Of a stretch of DNA of 64,000 bases, positions 22,897-35,083 are shown piece by piece; within the stretch, counting starts at the first letter, position 1, and each line of letters begins with the position of its first letter. Origin of the DNA: Climacium dendroides (taxonomy: Eukaryota; Streptophyta; Bryopsida; Hypnales; Climaciaceae). Position numbers and translations under genes: made by a program. The notes beneath the pieces are model-generated. The model searched no databases and was not told the origin of the DNA. It worked only from the letters and a program-made list of their open reading frames with translations. The stretch is taken from positions 17,997,538 to 18,061,537 of the forward strand of contig OX467091.1 of the NCBI GenBank assembly GCA_950106755.1, read 5' to 3'.

Positions 22897-23372
22897 GCCT
22901 GTAAGCGGGAAGTTTTTTTGATGAGAAAACTTGTGGAAAAATTTGTATATGATAGGGGGAAGTTGTGATTAACCCATGACCGTGGACTTGGAGTCAACCG
23001 AGGTTCTATGACCGTGGATGTCATTCATAATTATATGTATGTAAGTTAAGGGTCATTTGTGGACTCTTAGAGGCACTACTACTATTGTGGAGAACATTTT
23101 TCACATAAATAAGAATTAATTTGTTGTCACACATGAAGTGGTCTAAGAATGGGAAGGAAAATGAATGAGCCCAAGATCTAGCATCTTTTTTTTATCAACT
23201 ATTGATTGTTTACCATTGAAGATCATTTTTCTTCACTTCATTTCTCATGTACATTGAATATCAAACGAGAAGCACAATGCCTGCAGCTTGTAGCCATAAA
23301 ACACACAAAATCAAATCAACATAGAAATCAATACACATAATTCAACTCATAAGATACGTCAATCTTATGAAT
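22897..23372. other. AT-rich spacer
   Basis: No gene, dyad or repeat recognised. It is probably 3' flanking DNA of the two convergent frames at 22597 (+) and 23373 (-). Confidence 0.4.
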
Positions 23373-23624
23373 CTAAGTGGCGGTGGAGTTGGCCATAGAA
23401 ACCTCACTCGAGGATGACTCTGGAGTCTCCTCACCTTCAGAAGTTGAAACGTCTAGAAAATGAACTACGTTTGCAGCATACTTGGGTTTGGAAGGCTTAG
23501 GCTCTCTACAACCATGTCGTTCATACTGTGATGCCATCTTCTCAGCATACACTGGAAGATCGTAAGACTTCTCGGGACTCAAAATAAGTCTTTTGATCTT
23601 CTTCACACAATGTTCATCCATCAC
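23373..23624 (-). CDS. Small unrecognised frame (possible exon)
   Basis: 83 codons on the minus strand ending in a Ser/Glu-rich tail. The first codons (MMDEHC) follow an AG-rich junction at about 23627 that could be an acceptor, so it may be a last exon whose upstream part was lost when the LTR-type unit at 23781 came to lie beside it. There is no domain I can name. It is not repeated elsewhere in the window. Confidence 0.3.
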   Translation of the reverse strand: MMDEHCVKKIKRLILSPEKSYDLPVYAEKMASQYERHGCREPKPSKPKYAANVVHFLDVSTSEGEETPESSSSEVSMANSTAT

Positions 23625-24064
23625 TCCTTTGTTCCTTCAAAAACAAACAATGCAACGTTAGTCATATTGATTTATGAAATGCAATACTTGTTGAATACAA
23701 AAATCTACATGTCTTCCAAAAGTGAAACTTACTTACTAGGTCTAATGTTGCGTGTAAACACCATTGGTTCCACGTGCACGTGTGACAACTCATATTTTTT
23801 ATTTTTATTTGTTTACCTTTTTGAGTGGACCGGAAATTTGAAATGGGTATCCGGATTCATCTAAAGAGAGAAAGATAAATCCAAAAATAGTCACAAAAGG
23901 ACCTTACAGAACTAATCCGGTTTTAGGTAGAAGCGGATCGGATTAGATTTCCAACCGGATAGTATTTCCAACCGGAATCTCGTTGACCGGATTGGAGAGA
24001 ACCGGATGTCAAGAACCGGACCGGATATCCGACCGGTCATACAGACAGTCCAGGGCGTCAGGAC

Positions 24065-24072
24065 TATATAAA
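24065..24072 (+). promoter_or_regulatory. TATA box of LTR-type unit
   Basis: TATATAAA, about 320 bp upstream of the gag-like ATG and at the same relative position as in the sister unit. Confidence 0.6.
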
Positions 24073-24386
24073 GCCTGACCCTGCCCATTTTCAGGTCTTT
24101 GGTTTTCTACGTATTGTCGTTTCCTGACTTAGCGACTAACGTTTTTCCGTTTACCGCGGCAAGGAGAGAAAGTACAAGAGGGCCCAGAAGTGAGTGAGGG
24201 GTGTGAGACGGAGAGATCTCCTCCGGACATAAGTGGGTGAGACATTGAGTGCGAGCAGATACGGAACCGTGAGAAACTGAGAGTGTGAGCACGCCAGGAG
24301 GTTGGTTTGCAGGTGGAGCGGAATATCAGAGTGTCAGCACTCCCTTATTAGGACCGTAGAAAGTGAAACCGGGTAGAGCTACCCTC

Positions 24387-26062
24387 ATGCCGCAGCTGAA
24401 CCGGAAGAGAGGTTCTAACACCCCGCCCCCGAGTGAAATAAAGCTTAGAAAAGTGGTTCCGATCATGCCGACCAAGGAACCGGAACAGGGAGAACTCAGA
24501 GAAGATTTATCGTTGATGGGTTGTCAAGGGTTAGCTTTGAAACCTTGGGGTTTCAAAGATGAAAGGATGGTTAGAGAAATCCTGAGTGGCGTATCGAATC
24601 AGTTCGATAACACCTTGAGAGGGAATCCAGTCCAATGGACCGAGGCTTTGTGGAGGGACGTATACGGATTCCGGTTAGGAGGACTCGGGCTTGCCAGCCG
24701 GAAGGATGATTTCGTCCAGGGCAAGTTTGGAAGCGTAGTAAATCCGAAGGACGGCTACGCGGTAGAAGACTGCCTCGATGACCGGGAGCGTCGCCTGCTC
24801 CAGTTCCTGGTTCCGGTTCTGCATCCGGAAAAGCCCACCAGGGTGACTATCACCTAGCTAATACGATCTTCGGAGCACTGAGCGGAACCCGGAAAGTAGA
24901 CTGGGGCCGGATCTTCTTTGATCTGGTGTCCCAGCTTACTACAAGAGTGGGGAGAAGTAGGGCTACCCCACTGTGCCCTTATGTGTACCACCTCTACCAG
25001 CAACAGGAACTACTGACGGAAGTGGAGCTGAAGGTGTAGAAGGCCCAGGAGCGGACCATGAAGTACGGTGAATCCGAGTCCGACCAAAAAGCGGATTCCG
25101 GAAACGAAACCGAGGAGGAGGAAGAAGAAGAAGAGGAAGAGGAGGAACCGTATGTCCCCTCCAAGAGGCAGAAGACCACGCCGCCTCGAAATCGAGGAAC
25201 GCCTCCGGGTCACCCGCGGCCGCGCAAAGAGGATGCTCCAGCCGGACCGGATGTGGCATCCGAATTGGAAACAGGAGATCCGTTCGACGATCTGGTTGGG
25301 ATCCTCTATGGAATCCGAGCAGATTGGGAAGTTAAGAAGCGGACGCTCAGGGAGATCGTGGAATTAATTGGAGCGGAACCGGACAGTCAGTTGCCACAGC
25401 AGGTAGCTGAGAGTGTCATCAATCCGGATGAGCTCCGGAAGATGAAGGAGGACAGCAAGCGGCAGCACGATGAGGTGGACACCCTCAAGGCCGAACTTTT
25501 CGCCTTGCTCGAGAACGCCACCGCGACAAAGGAGATGGCAGAGGAAATGAAGAGGCTGGCCGCAAAGGTGAAGGACGTACTTGGAGAACCCGGAGCCACA
25601 GTCACCAAGGCGCGCCTGTTCAAAGAGGAGGTGCAGAAGGACAAGAAGATATCCGGAACCAAGGTGGTGCACATCCTCACCGATTTTGAGGAGCAGATGG
25701 AGAAGCTCCTATCCAAGGCACGGGAGTCAGCGGACCGGATCGTGGAGAGCAGCCAGAAGTTGACAGAGATTCCGGTCCGGCTCTCTGAAATTTCTCTTCC
25801 GGACTTGTTTCCGAAAGACGTAGCTCAGGAACTAGGAAAGGACAAGACGCCCTAGTCAAGTAGGGCACAGAAGAAGACGCCCTCGACCGGACCGTAGCCG
25901 ATCGATTTAGACTTCCCGAAAACTGAGGAAGATCACCCAGCTCCACCTCCGGATGGGGAAAGGAACCGGAATCTAACTGAGGTGTTCGAGCAGTTGGAGA
26001 GACCTGATGAGAGCCCTACCATTGGATCCCGAGTGTATGAGACGAAACAGGAAGGATTGTAA
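24387..26062 (+). pseudogene. Gag-like protein, multiply broken copy
   Basis: Homologous throughout to the frame at 13900-12236. It starts at ATG 24387 and shares MGCQGL, PWGFKDE and WRDVYGF. Damage: a 1-bp deletion near 24853 (frame ends TAG 24855-24857), TGG to TAG near 25038, CAG to TAG at 25853-25855 and another CAG to TAG about 40 bp later. It has a longer Glu run (about 25110-25146) than the sister copy. The C-terminal end (GSRVYET, then TAA at 26060-26062) is intact. No pol-like sequence follows. Confidence 0.65.
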
Positions 26063-26731
26063 AAATAGGACTTATAGGTAGGAACCGGAATAGAATCCGG
26101 TTAGGATAAGATAGGACCGGATTGTCAGCGCCTTCAGAGGCGGAAATCATGTATTCACTTTTTGCTTTTTGTATATAAAACAGTCTCTGAGTTGGAGACT
26201 AGGAGAGTTCTTTTGGCATTTTCTTGTGTACTTTCCTTTGACCTGACTTTTGTGAAATTTTCCCGAGTATTGGCAAGAGTGCACAAAGTTAGAGTAAGAA
26301 GGTGGGTACAGAGGTGTTGGTAGAGTTCTTCCTTTGATGTATGTTTCCAGTTCTAAGTACATGTAAGCAGATTATGAAGAGTTAGAAGTGGATTCCAGTG
26401 CCTCAGCAGCTACAGAAGTTTAGCATTCCGGTAAGAGATCCGTTGATCAGGCTAGGCGGATAGGGAGGGATTCCTTAGCTGCGCTAGAACTCCAGGGTGG
26501 GAAATCCGATCGAGTATCCTGACTCTTGTGAGGTCTTGCCACCGTTGTGGGTAAACGGAAGAACTTTTGTAAGTGTTGGAACGGACGGGTGCACTTGTAG
26601 CCACCTAACTTCGTACGGACCGGACCAGCGTCAAGGTCGTTGTAGTATGAGAGAATCGTACGAGGGGTCTTTGTGTGACCTGTGATTCGGATTGCTATCC
26701 GGATTGCTGTGAAGGACCAAACCAGATCCGT

Positions 26732-28837
26732 TGTCGCACTGTAAATGCGTACATAGTGTAAAAAAGTGTGGTAATGTTTTATTTCTATTGATTTGGTTTT
26801 CACGAATATGAGGAGAATAATGACATCATCTTTAGTGGCTTCAAGGTGACACCTTCTTACGATGGCCTGAGTCATCTATATAAGATTAGGTTGCCATCTT
26901 AGAATTCCATCAAACTTGAAGTAGTTTTCTTCATTATTTGTTATAGATTCAGTATGTCGAATTGGAGGGTTTTTTCTGAGTCCCAAGATGAAATTGGAAT
27001 TCTAGTTTTTTTACCTCTAATAGGTGTACGTTGAGTTTTAGTTCTTCATTCCATATTTGGAGTGAATTTCTATAATAATTTTGTGTTTGTGAAGTAGTTG
27101 TAAGGAAATATTCAAATGGTTTGCCTTCTAGGTGAACTTGAAGTGAATTTCCTTCAAAGATAAAGATAAGGAGATAGTAGTGGGGCCAAATAAGTGCTCA
27201 ATTATTGTTAAAGGAGTTTTAAGAGTGAGTTAAAGGCGGACCCCACTTGTTTGTGTGGTTGAGAGTAGATAAGGTAGAGGAAAAGTTGGATAGGATTCAT
27301 CTTCTCTCCCATTGTGAGTTTAGGGAAAGACCCGAAGGTTTGGAGGGCCATTGTGTTGTGGGTTTTTGGAATTTGGAAATGAAAATTGGTGGAGTTATGT
27401 ATCATGGTGTCTTCTTTCTAAATTGATCTCACTTGCTTGATTTGGAGTTGTGAATCAAAAGTTGTGCTAGTTTGAGTAGAGGGAGGTTTGTTGCTTTCGA
27501 AATTAAGAGGCAGAGACTTCGACCGACCATAAAAGACGGAAAGGTTCTTGGTTTGCATTGATATTTGGAGGAAGTGTAGGAAATTAAGTTAGCTTTCTAG
27601 GAAGATCTCACTCATTCTATTTGGAGCTTGTATGAGTGAGTTACGAGTGTAGAAGTGAAGGAGTGTCTGCTGCCTATCATTTCTAGAGGCCGAAACTTTG
27701 AGTGGCCATGAAAGGTGGACAGAGTGTTAATTTGATTTGAATTTTGGAGAGGATGTGTAAAGTTTTGTTAGCTTTCTAAGAATCTATCATTCGAAGTAAT
27801 TGGAGCATTTATGAGTAAGTTGTGAGTGTAGGAGTGAAGGAGGGTCTGTTGCCCTCACTTGTAGAGGCCGAAACTTTGGATGACCATAGTTTTGGGTCAG
27901 AGTATTGGAATGAGTTGAGATTTGGAGGAAATGGAGAGAATTGTGTTAGCTTTCCAGAGAGTTATCATGCAACCCATTTGAAGTTGTGAAGCAACGGTGG
28001 TGATCATTCAAAGTTTAGCTTTGAAGATGGAGTTGGGGTAGAGATTTGAAGTTGGAGTTTGAGTGAAAATTTGAAGTTGAAGTTGAGGTGGAGCTTTGAG
28101 TGATGATTTGAAGTTGAAATTTGAAGACACAAAGATTGAAGACTCGTGTGTTGTGGCTTGTGGCTTGTTATTCCTAGCCGGATTTGGGGGCTCGTTGTCT
28201 TTTTATGGTTATTCCCAGCCGGTTTTGGAGGCTAGTTGCAATTTTCAATTTCAGCATTGTGAAACTGTTGCGAGCCGTGGTTATCCAGTAAGCGCTCCAT
28301 TTTGTGTTTGTGGAGACTATTTGGGATTTAATCACCCACTTGGTTGCTCTTTTATGTTGTTCCCATTGGTGAAAGGCGCTTCCTGGTCACCGTGGGTTTG
28401 AAAGTTTAGGGTCCCATCATCCGGACGGTCACTCGTGTTGGCTGTCCCGTTTTACCCGTCCGAAGCCGTGGGATCTTATCACCTTACCCTTATCCTTATA
28501 GAGCCACCACAGGATAGGCCAACGGGGAGGAGTTTGAAGATTGAAGATTGAAGATTGAAGATTGATGATTCGATGACCGTATACGAGATTTGAAGACCAA
28601 GATTAGAGATTCACGAGAGACAACAAATTTTGTTGTTGTACAATATCATTTTGTATTTGACTGGTGAATTTGTGGATGACAAGTTCACTCACCTTCATCA
28701 TTCTAGTTAGAAGACTGGGTTTGCAAGTGACAAGTCCACTTGCCTTTATTCTCCTATCATATTTTTATTCCTTAGCCATTTCTAGTTGCAGCCAGAATCT
28801 TCGTGATTTCCCAAAGCAAACCGCTCTCAACACGACA
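26732..28837 (+). mobile_element. 2.1-kb LTR-like unit (probable solo LTR), nested
   Basis: Begins TGTCGCACTG and ends ACACGACA, with CCGT duplicated on both sides (26728-26731 and 28838-28841). Removing it restores the host unit exactly as seen in 11099-14486 (GATCCGTGTTAG). It has a TATATAAG at 26877-26884 and imperfect internal repeats (GAGTGAAGGAG..., 27640-27850) but no long coding frame. A diverged copy starts at 50536 and resumes at 54323. Confidence 0.75.
28535..28570 (+). repeat. Short GAAGATT tandem repeat
   Basis: Four to five copies of the heptamer GAAGATT within the 2.1-kb LTR-like unit; simple-sequence DNA. Confidence 0.7.
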
Positions 28838-29309
28838 CCGTGTTAGTTAGGGGATCAGAGGATAGGCGAGTGGGTCTTCCACCACTATAAGTCACGGAAG
28901 GAGTGGTGGGCCTACCACTTTCAAAATTAAGCGGCGAACCCTCTGATGGTAAAACAGAGGTAAAACTAAACCGGGTACGGAAGGGTGGACCGGATCGGAT
29001 CCGCCCAAGAGGGTACATAGGACCGGAAGTTGTAGGGTCCAGAATTGAGAAGTCAGTCTAGAGACCGGGGAACTAGTAAAACCGGAAGTAGAATACAGTC
29101 CGGTCGTAGTCTTCCAGTTGGTGTTTGACGTCCCGGTCGTCAGAGGTAGAACCGGAAGGTAGAATTGAAGTGTTTAATTGGGGTTATCTCCTTGTTAGAG
29201 CTAGCTACTTCACAGGATCTCATGGGTTCGATCTTTAGGGTCATTTTGTTATGCTCTAGAGTGATTTTTGTGAGTATAATAGGGAAATTGCTTACTCTGT
29301 GCTGCGACA

Positions 29310-29624
29310 GTACTGCTCGCTTTCGGGTGTACCAGTCACAGCTGTAACACACCGAATTTTCAAGAATGGACCACTGTCGTGGGCAACGTCCTTTATCTTC
29401 TCATCGAAGGATATGTTGAAGAAATGGTCGGTGTCTTTGAACTTTGCAGCAAAGCAAATGAGGTTCTTGAAAGGAATCATGTGGAGACTCCAACTCTCAA
29501 CCTTTTCGGGATTTTTGAATTCCCAGTAGTCTTCGTCATTGTCAAAGTCGCCCCCTTCCTCCCCAGAGAATTTGTGCGCACAGCGTACGTAGAAGGCCTC
29601 CAGCTTCTCAATTTGGTCATCCAT
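29310..29624 (-). pseudogene. Gene A 5' fragment, right-arm copy
   Basis: From ATG 29624 the first 105 codons match the gene A N-terminus at 16436-16750 with few substitutions. The sequence then stops at GAGCAGTAC, where the LTR-type unit begins. The rest of gene A is not present on this side. The tail beyond 29310 reads into the retroelement and is not gene A. It shows that the ancestral duplication reached at least this far into gene A. Confidence 0.8.
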
Positions 29625-29680
29625 TCTGCATTCATTTTCCAAACGGGATGTTGTTAGAACAAGAGTTGTTGCTATGTTGA

Positions 29681-29930
29681 TTCAGATCGACCCGACCTAA
29701 ATGCTAGTACATAGAGCTTCTACATTTCATCTTCTATGTATTTGATCTACTTGGACTCGGTTCGTTTTGCTTCATATGCTTCAGGTCGACTTGACCTGAA
29801 GTTCTAGTCGGAATATTCAAATATTTCTGCTACTCTGATGTCCTCAATGTTATTGATTAATGTTATCGGATCGTCCTAGTACGTATTGTTCTCACTTTGG
29901 AACTGGCAATTCAGGTCGGTCCGACCTGAA
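29681..29930. promoter_or_regulatory. Dyad cluster upstream of gene A fragment (right)
   Basis: Dyads at 29681-29701 (degenerate), about 29780-29800 and about 29909-29929 (perfect arms, spacer GTC), mirroring the 15983-16380 cluster. Confidence 0.5.
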
Positions 29931-30103
29931 TTGCATGCGGTAGTGTTGTCATGGTTGTTGTTGGTAAATGGATGTTTATTAGAAATGTGTCTTTTGGTCA
30001 ATTTGTTAATTATACTAGGTGTCTAATATAGTCATATAAATATGTATGTTGGTGAAGGGAATACGTATTTGTCGTGCCAGATTGCAGAGGGTCTTCCTTG
30101 CAG

Positions 30104-31597
30104 TTCAGGTCGGACCGACTTGATCTGCATTTAATTTTGACGATCATGTTATTTCTCTTCTGAGATGTTAGTGACAATGTCTGCTATTCAGTTGCTTCCC
30201 TTGTACTGACGATGCTAGTAGGTGTAAATTTCAGGTCGGTCCGACCTAAAATGCATGTTCATCTCATGTCAACATTGTCCATGAAATAGCACGGACAAAT
30301 GGAGAGATTTGGGAGAGGATATGATTTATGGGGCTCTGCAATTCAGGTCGCATCGACCTGAATTGTAGTGTGGGTCATGTGACGTACATTACCGATACGT
30401 TAATGAATTCATTTATTAGTCAACTTGTTTACAAATAGGTGTCTAATATTGTGATAGTAATTTATTTGTTGGTCTTACAAATTATTTGACACGTCAGATT
30501 GCAGAGGGTCTTCCTTGCAGTTCAGGTCGGACCGACCTGATCTGCATTTAATTTTGACGATCATGTTATTTCTCTTCTGGGATGTTAGTGATAATGTCTG
30601 CTACTCAGTTGCTTGCCTTGTATTGACAATGCTAGTAGGTGTAAATTTCAGGTCGGTCCGACCTAAAATGCATGTTCATCTCATGTCAACATTGTCCATG
30701 AAATAGCACGGACAAATGGAGAGATTTGGGAGAGGATATGATTTATGGGGCTCTGCAATTCAGGTCGCATCGACCTGAATTGTAGTGTGGGTCATGTGAC
30801 GTACATTACCGGTACGTTAATGAATTCATTTATTAGTCAACTTGTTTACAAATAGGTGTCTAATATTGTGATAGTAATTTATTTGTTGGTCTTACAAATT
30901 ATTTGACATGTCAGATTGCAGAGGGTCTTCCTTGCAGTTCAGGTCGGACCGACCTGATCTGCATTTAATTTTGACAATCATGTTATTTCTCTTCTGGGAT
31001 GTTAGTGATAATGTCTGCTACTCAGTTGCTTGCCTTGTATTGACAATGCTAGTAGGTGTACATTTCAGGTCGGTCCAACCTAAAATGCATGTTCATCTCA
31101 TGTCAACATTGTCCATGAAATAGCACGGACAAATGCAAAGATTTGGGAGAGGATATGATTTATGGGGCTCTGCAATTCAAGTCGATGCGACCTGAATTGT
31201 AGTGTGGGTCATGTGACGTACATTACCGACACGTTAATGAACTCATTTATTAGTCCATTTGTTTATAAATAGGTGTCTAATATCGTGATAGTTATTTATT
31301 TGTTGGTCTTACAACTTATTTGACATGTCAGATTGCATAGGGTCTTCTTTGTAGTTCAGGTCGGATCGACCTGATCTGCATTGAATTTGGACGACTTTGT
31401 TATTTGTCTTCTGACATGTTAGTGCAATTCCCTTCCATTTAGTTGCCTTCTTTGTACAGAAAATGTTAGTAGGTGTACATTTCAGGTCGGACCAACCTGA
31501 AATGCAAGTTAATCTCATCTGAAAATTTTCAAGGAACTTGCCCGGACCTAGGATATGTGTTTGAAGGTATATGCAATTCAGGTCGATGCGACCTGAA
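30104..31597. repeat. 417-bp tandem repeat with three dyads per unit (right)
   Basis: The GGACCG-type dyad recurs at 30104, 30521, 30938 and 31355, exactly 417 bp apart each time. The other two dyads of the unit recur in step (about 30229, 30646, 31063, 31480; and 30341, 30760, 31175, 31577). This gives about four units, against two in the left arm. The three middle units are nearly identical, suggesting recent unequal exchange. Confidence 0.88.
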
Positions 31598-31749
31598 TTG
31601 CAGTTTCGTTCAGGCGCCTTACATTCGTGGTACATTTAGGAATTTAGTGTGACAAGATGATACCTGGGTAGTATTGGGCTGATTCTGGGGAATTTGTGTG
31701 GTTGTGGCTGGTCATTTCTTTCCTTGACATTCTGAATTCTAATTCGTAG

Positions 31750-31895
31750 ACCTTAAGGAAACCCTAAACCATAAGCAATGGACCCTAAAGAAACCCTGGA
31801 CCCTAAGCACTGAACCCTAAACAAACCTTGGAACTGAAGTACTGGACCCTAAACAATGAATGCCATTTTCTGAACCCTAAACCCTAAACGAAGTC
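31750..31895 (+). repeat. Telomere-like CCCTAAA tract (right, inner)
   Basis: AAACCCTAAACC and repeated GGACCCTAARVAA units; counterpart of 14855-15030. Confidence 0.7.
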
Positions 31896-32689
31896 CTGTA
31901 CATTATAACTCACCTCGGGAATTAAAAAATGAGGATCTTGAAATGCAATGCAGATGGATTAATCTCCTAAATCTGCAATATTATCCACATTTTCAACAAA
32001 TTCAAGAGTTGAAAAAAGCCAAAGAAATCAAAAACATCTAAAACCAGTAGACCACCTAAACCTAAAACCAAAAAGTCATTGTACAAACCTACAACATCCC
32101 AAACAAGCATGTTTCCATCTAGAAACTCCCAAACCATGAATTCTAACAGAAAACAACAAACCTCACGAGAACTAAAAAAGGAACGTACGCACACGATACA
32201 TCCCACAAGTTAAACCCCATTGGACATTGCAGCTAGCTTTACAAAAATCACAAAAATCACTATTCAAAGCTGAGATGGTGCAAGAGAATTGAAATTAATA
32301 CATACACAGAAATCACTATTCAAAGCTCAGATGGTGCAAGAGAATTGAAATTAATACATACCTGAGTTTCTACAAGCAAGCGCTATGCAACTTCAGCCTC
32401 AACTTAGCTCCTACTTTCAGTGTAGCTGCTTATTATGGACTCCACAATCTTGTATCTCCAGTGCTACAATTGTCAATCTGAAATGCAAAAAACAAACCAA
32501 TTTTAAAAAACTTACATTGCAAACCAAATGCCAAAAAACAAACTGCAAACATATTCCAAGCAACCACATTCCTTCCAACAATTACAAAGAAAGATCCAAT
32601 CTGTTGGGAGCAAATACCACCCAATAGAATACACAACTCTTATCTCCAGAAGCTCATTTTCTAGAATAAATTGTGCAACCACATCTGAG

Positions 32690-34190
32690 CAAGGAAAAAC
32701 AAACAATGAAGTTCTAGATACTAACCTCGTTGTTGTTGTTGTAGCTTATCCACCAGTACCTATTCTTTGAAGTGGAATAAGGTTACACAACCTTGCGCTT
32801 CAGAACCTCGGCAAAGTGCTCTGGCACAATACAATCCCCACACAAGTACAATGAGGATTCACACAATACTTGATTCAGCTAGAGTCATACGCATCTAAAA
32901 TTCCATCGAGACCAAGGGAGATGTGTACAATCCGGCACAATCCAAGATCCGAAATCCAACAATGTAGAAACGCAGACAATAACATCTTATGCATACAAAT
33001 CATGAAATGTCGTGAAAGTACCTCCTCTATTATTTTGAATTCAACACTTCAGAGGAAATGCAACAGTATTCCCAACACAAAGCAAATACAAAGCAAAAAA
33101 ACCAATCTCAAACCCTAAGTGTCCAAAAAAGCAGAAGTGCCACTTTCACATCAATACCCTAAGAGGAACAGAGACTCCAATCTTAAGAACAGGAACACTC
33201 CCAAGACCGACCTGGACTTCACTGGAAACCTCCTCGCATCAGTAGACGCCATAGCCATGGCTCACAAACACAAATTCTCGAAGATGGTCCGCTTTACTGG
33301 ACACAAATTCTCGAAGAAAGACTCTCCCAAGTGGATCAAGCCTCCTTTGGACAATTGTGAAAATTCACAGTAACAAAAATTCAGAACGCAAAAACAAGAC
33401 TCCTATTGCGCGAAATCCTAGCGTCGTTGAGTACAAAACTGACAAACCTTGGAGGAACTGAGAAAAGAAACAGCAAGATCACACGCCTCAAGAGAACCAT
33501 TACACTCCTATAACAGTGATGAATGGAGTCAGGTTTTTACCTCAAACCCCAAACCCTGCTTCAAGCTACATGTCCTTGAGATCAAGTTGCACCTCCTTTA
33601 GAAGCAAACACACAGCACCACCTAGCAGCTTCAAGTCCCCCCGATCGAATGGAGCTCTAAAATCACACAGAAAACAGTATTGTAAGGTCTGCTACTTCAC
33701 GACGCCCGCCTTGAGGTCCGCTTCTTTACAGCTTCAAGTCCCCCCAATTGAATCGAACTCCAAAGTCACACACAAATCAATGCGGAAAACAAGGTCCTCT
33801 TCTTCACGACGCCCGTGCTAAAAAAATGCGCGTCAACTGCCGGCAAATGCAAAATGCACAAACAACGAAGATGCAACGAAAATGCACCCAAAGAACAGCG
33901 GAATGCACGAAAATAGAGCAGAATGCACAAGAGAACAACGGAGATTTACGAGGGAACAGTAGAGGTGCACGACAAAACAACGGACATGTACGAAAATGTG
34001 CGGACACCAAACCCTAGGTTTCCAGAACTCTACAGGCATATACCCGGTGGTCTAGGTACCCAGCTCTTCCTGGTGATTTTAGGTACCCAGCCTTCTTCAA
34101 TACCCGCCTTTGGTACCCAACCATCTTCAATACCCGTCTCAAATACTTGGACCGTGATATATCCCTTTTTGTAGCCTAAACATAATAATA
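32690..34190. other. Non-homologous block in right arm
   Basis: The arm aligns with the left arm up to about 32690 (left about 10775) and again from about 34190 (left about 9210), but the sequence between does not match apart from loose GGGTACC-type words at 34030-34160. It holds short frames (33119-33373, 33516-33821) without recognisable motifs, an internal near-repeat (CTTCAAGTCCCCCC at about 33629 and 33729) and GCAC/ACAAC-rich text at 33840-34000. I see no clear gene. Confidence 0.45.
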
Positions 34191-34280
34191 GATACCCTTT
34201 TCCCAAAATTTGGTTTGTTTATCATACTACTAAAATCATAAGTCTCTCTGTAATATCACAAATGCTATCATTAATACTAG

Positions 34281-35083
34281 GGGCTTGTGCTTGCTATGCT
34301 ACGCATTCATTGTATTACATATTAGTAAAAATTTGATATATTTGAATAGATTGCATGATAATGATTTCAATAAGTCTATAAAATAATTATTTTAAATATT
34401 ATGTAAAAATATTGTCAATCATGCATACATAGAAATTGTATTTTTACACAATGTGATATCATAGAAATAGAGTAGCAATTTGCAATCACTTCTATAATAT
34501 CACTTTTTACAAAGGGTGATATTATAGAAATAATATAGTTGTTGCAATTAAGGTGATATTAGAGAGGATCCATATGATGATATTATAGAGAAGGCAAATC
34601 CATTGCTTCTCTTGGCTTTACACTTCTTTGCATTTCTATGATTTTGTGCTTTTGTGAGCTTTGAGCTTTCATGATTTCAATTTTCTATTGCTACTACCAA
34701 ATGATTTTGAAAAATTTATTCAATTGAAATGATTTTGGATTCCACAACAATTAAGTTGTTTAAAAAGCTTTTAAGATTTATAAATTTTTCTTTTCAATTC
34801 TTCAATTTGGATTGCCATTTTTTGTAACAATGGAGTCAAATTTTTAATGCATTCTAATGTATGTGTATCTTTTATAGTATTTACCATTGCATATGTTTCA
34901 TTCATCATTCAATAAATTTCTATTGTACATTTCAATATATGCTTACTTTTTAAAAAAATTATACAAAGATTTTAGTCATTTTTATTTGAAGATTTATTGA
35001 AATTTTTGTTCTGCATTCTATCTAATATATAAAAAAATTATAAAATTCTAATGATGAATGCGTAGCATAGCAAGCGCCAACCT
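34281..35083. mobile_element. MITE-like element (right)
   Basis: Bounded by GCTTGCTATGCTACGCATTC (about 34291) and its inverted form GAATGCGTAGCATAGCAAGC (35057-35076). It is AT-rich with no coding capacity and related to 7983-9091. Confidence 0.6.

Larger units (their letters stand above)
23781..29309 (+). mobile_element. LTR-type unit with gag-like gene, interrupted copy
   Basis: Begins TGTGACAACTCAT and ends GTGCTGCGACA, and is highly similar to the minus-strand unit 11099-14486 along its length. A 2.1-kb foreign LTR-like unit interrupts it at 26732-28837. Without that insert the length is about 3.4 kb. Flanks are GCACG on the left and GTACT on the right, so no target duplication remains. 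The right edge abuts the right palindrome arm exactly, suggesting that recombination or deletion removed the original left flank. Confidence 0.8.

Noticed and set aside
33119..33373. 84-codon plus-strand frame in the right-arm block
   Set aside because: No counterpart in the left arm, no motif, and an internal near-repeat of HKFSK text; not enough to call a gene.
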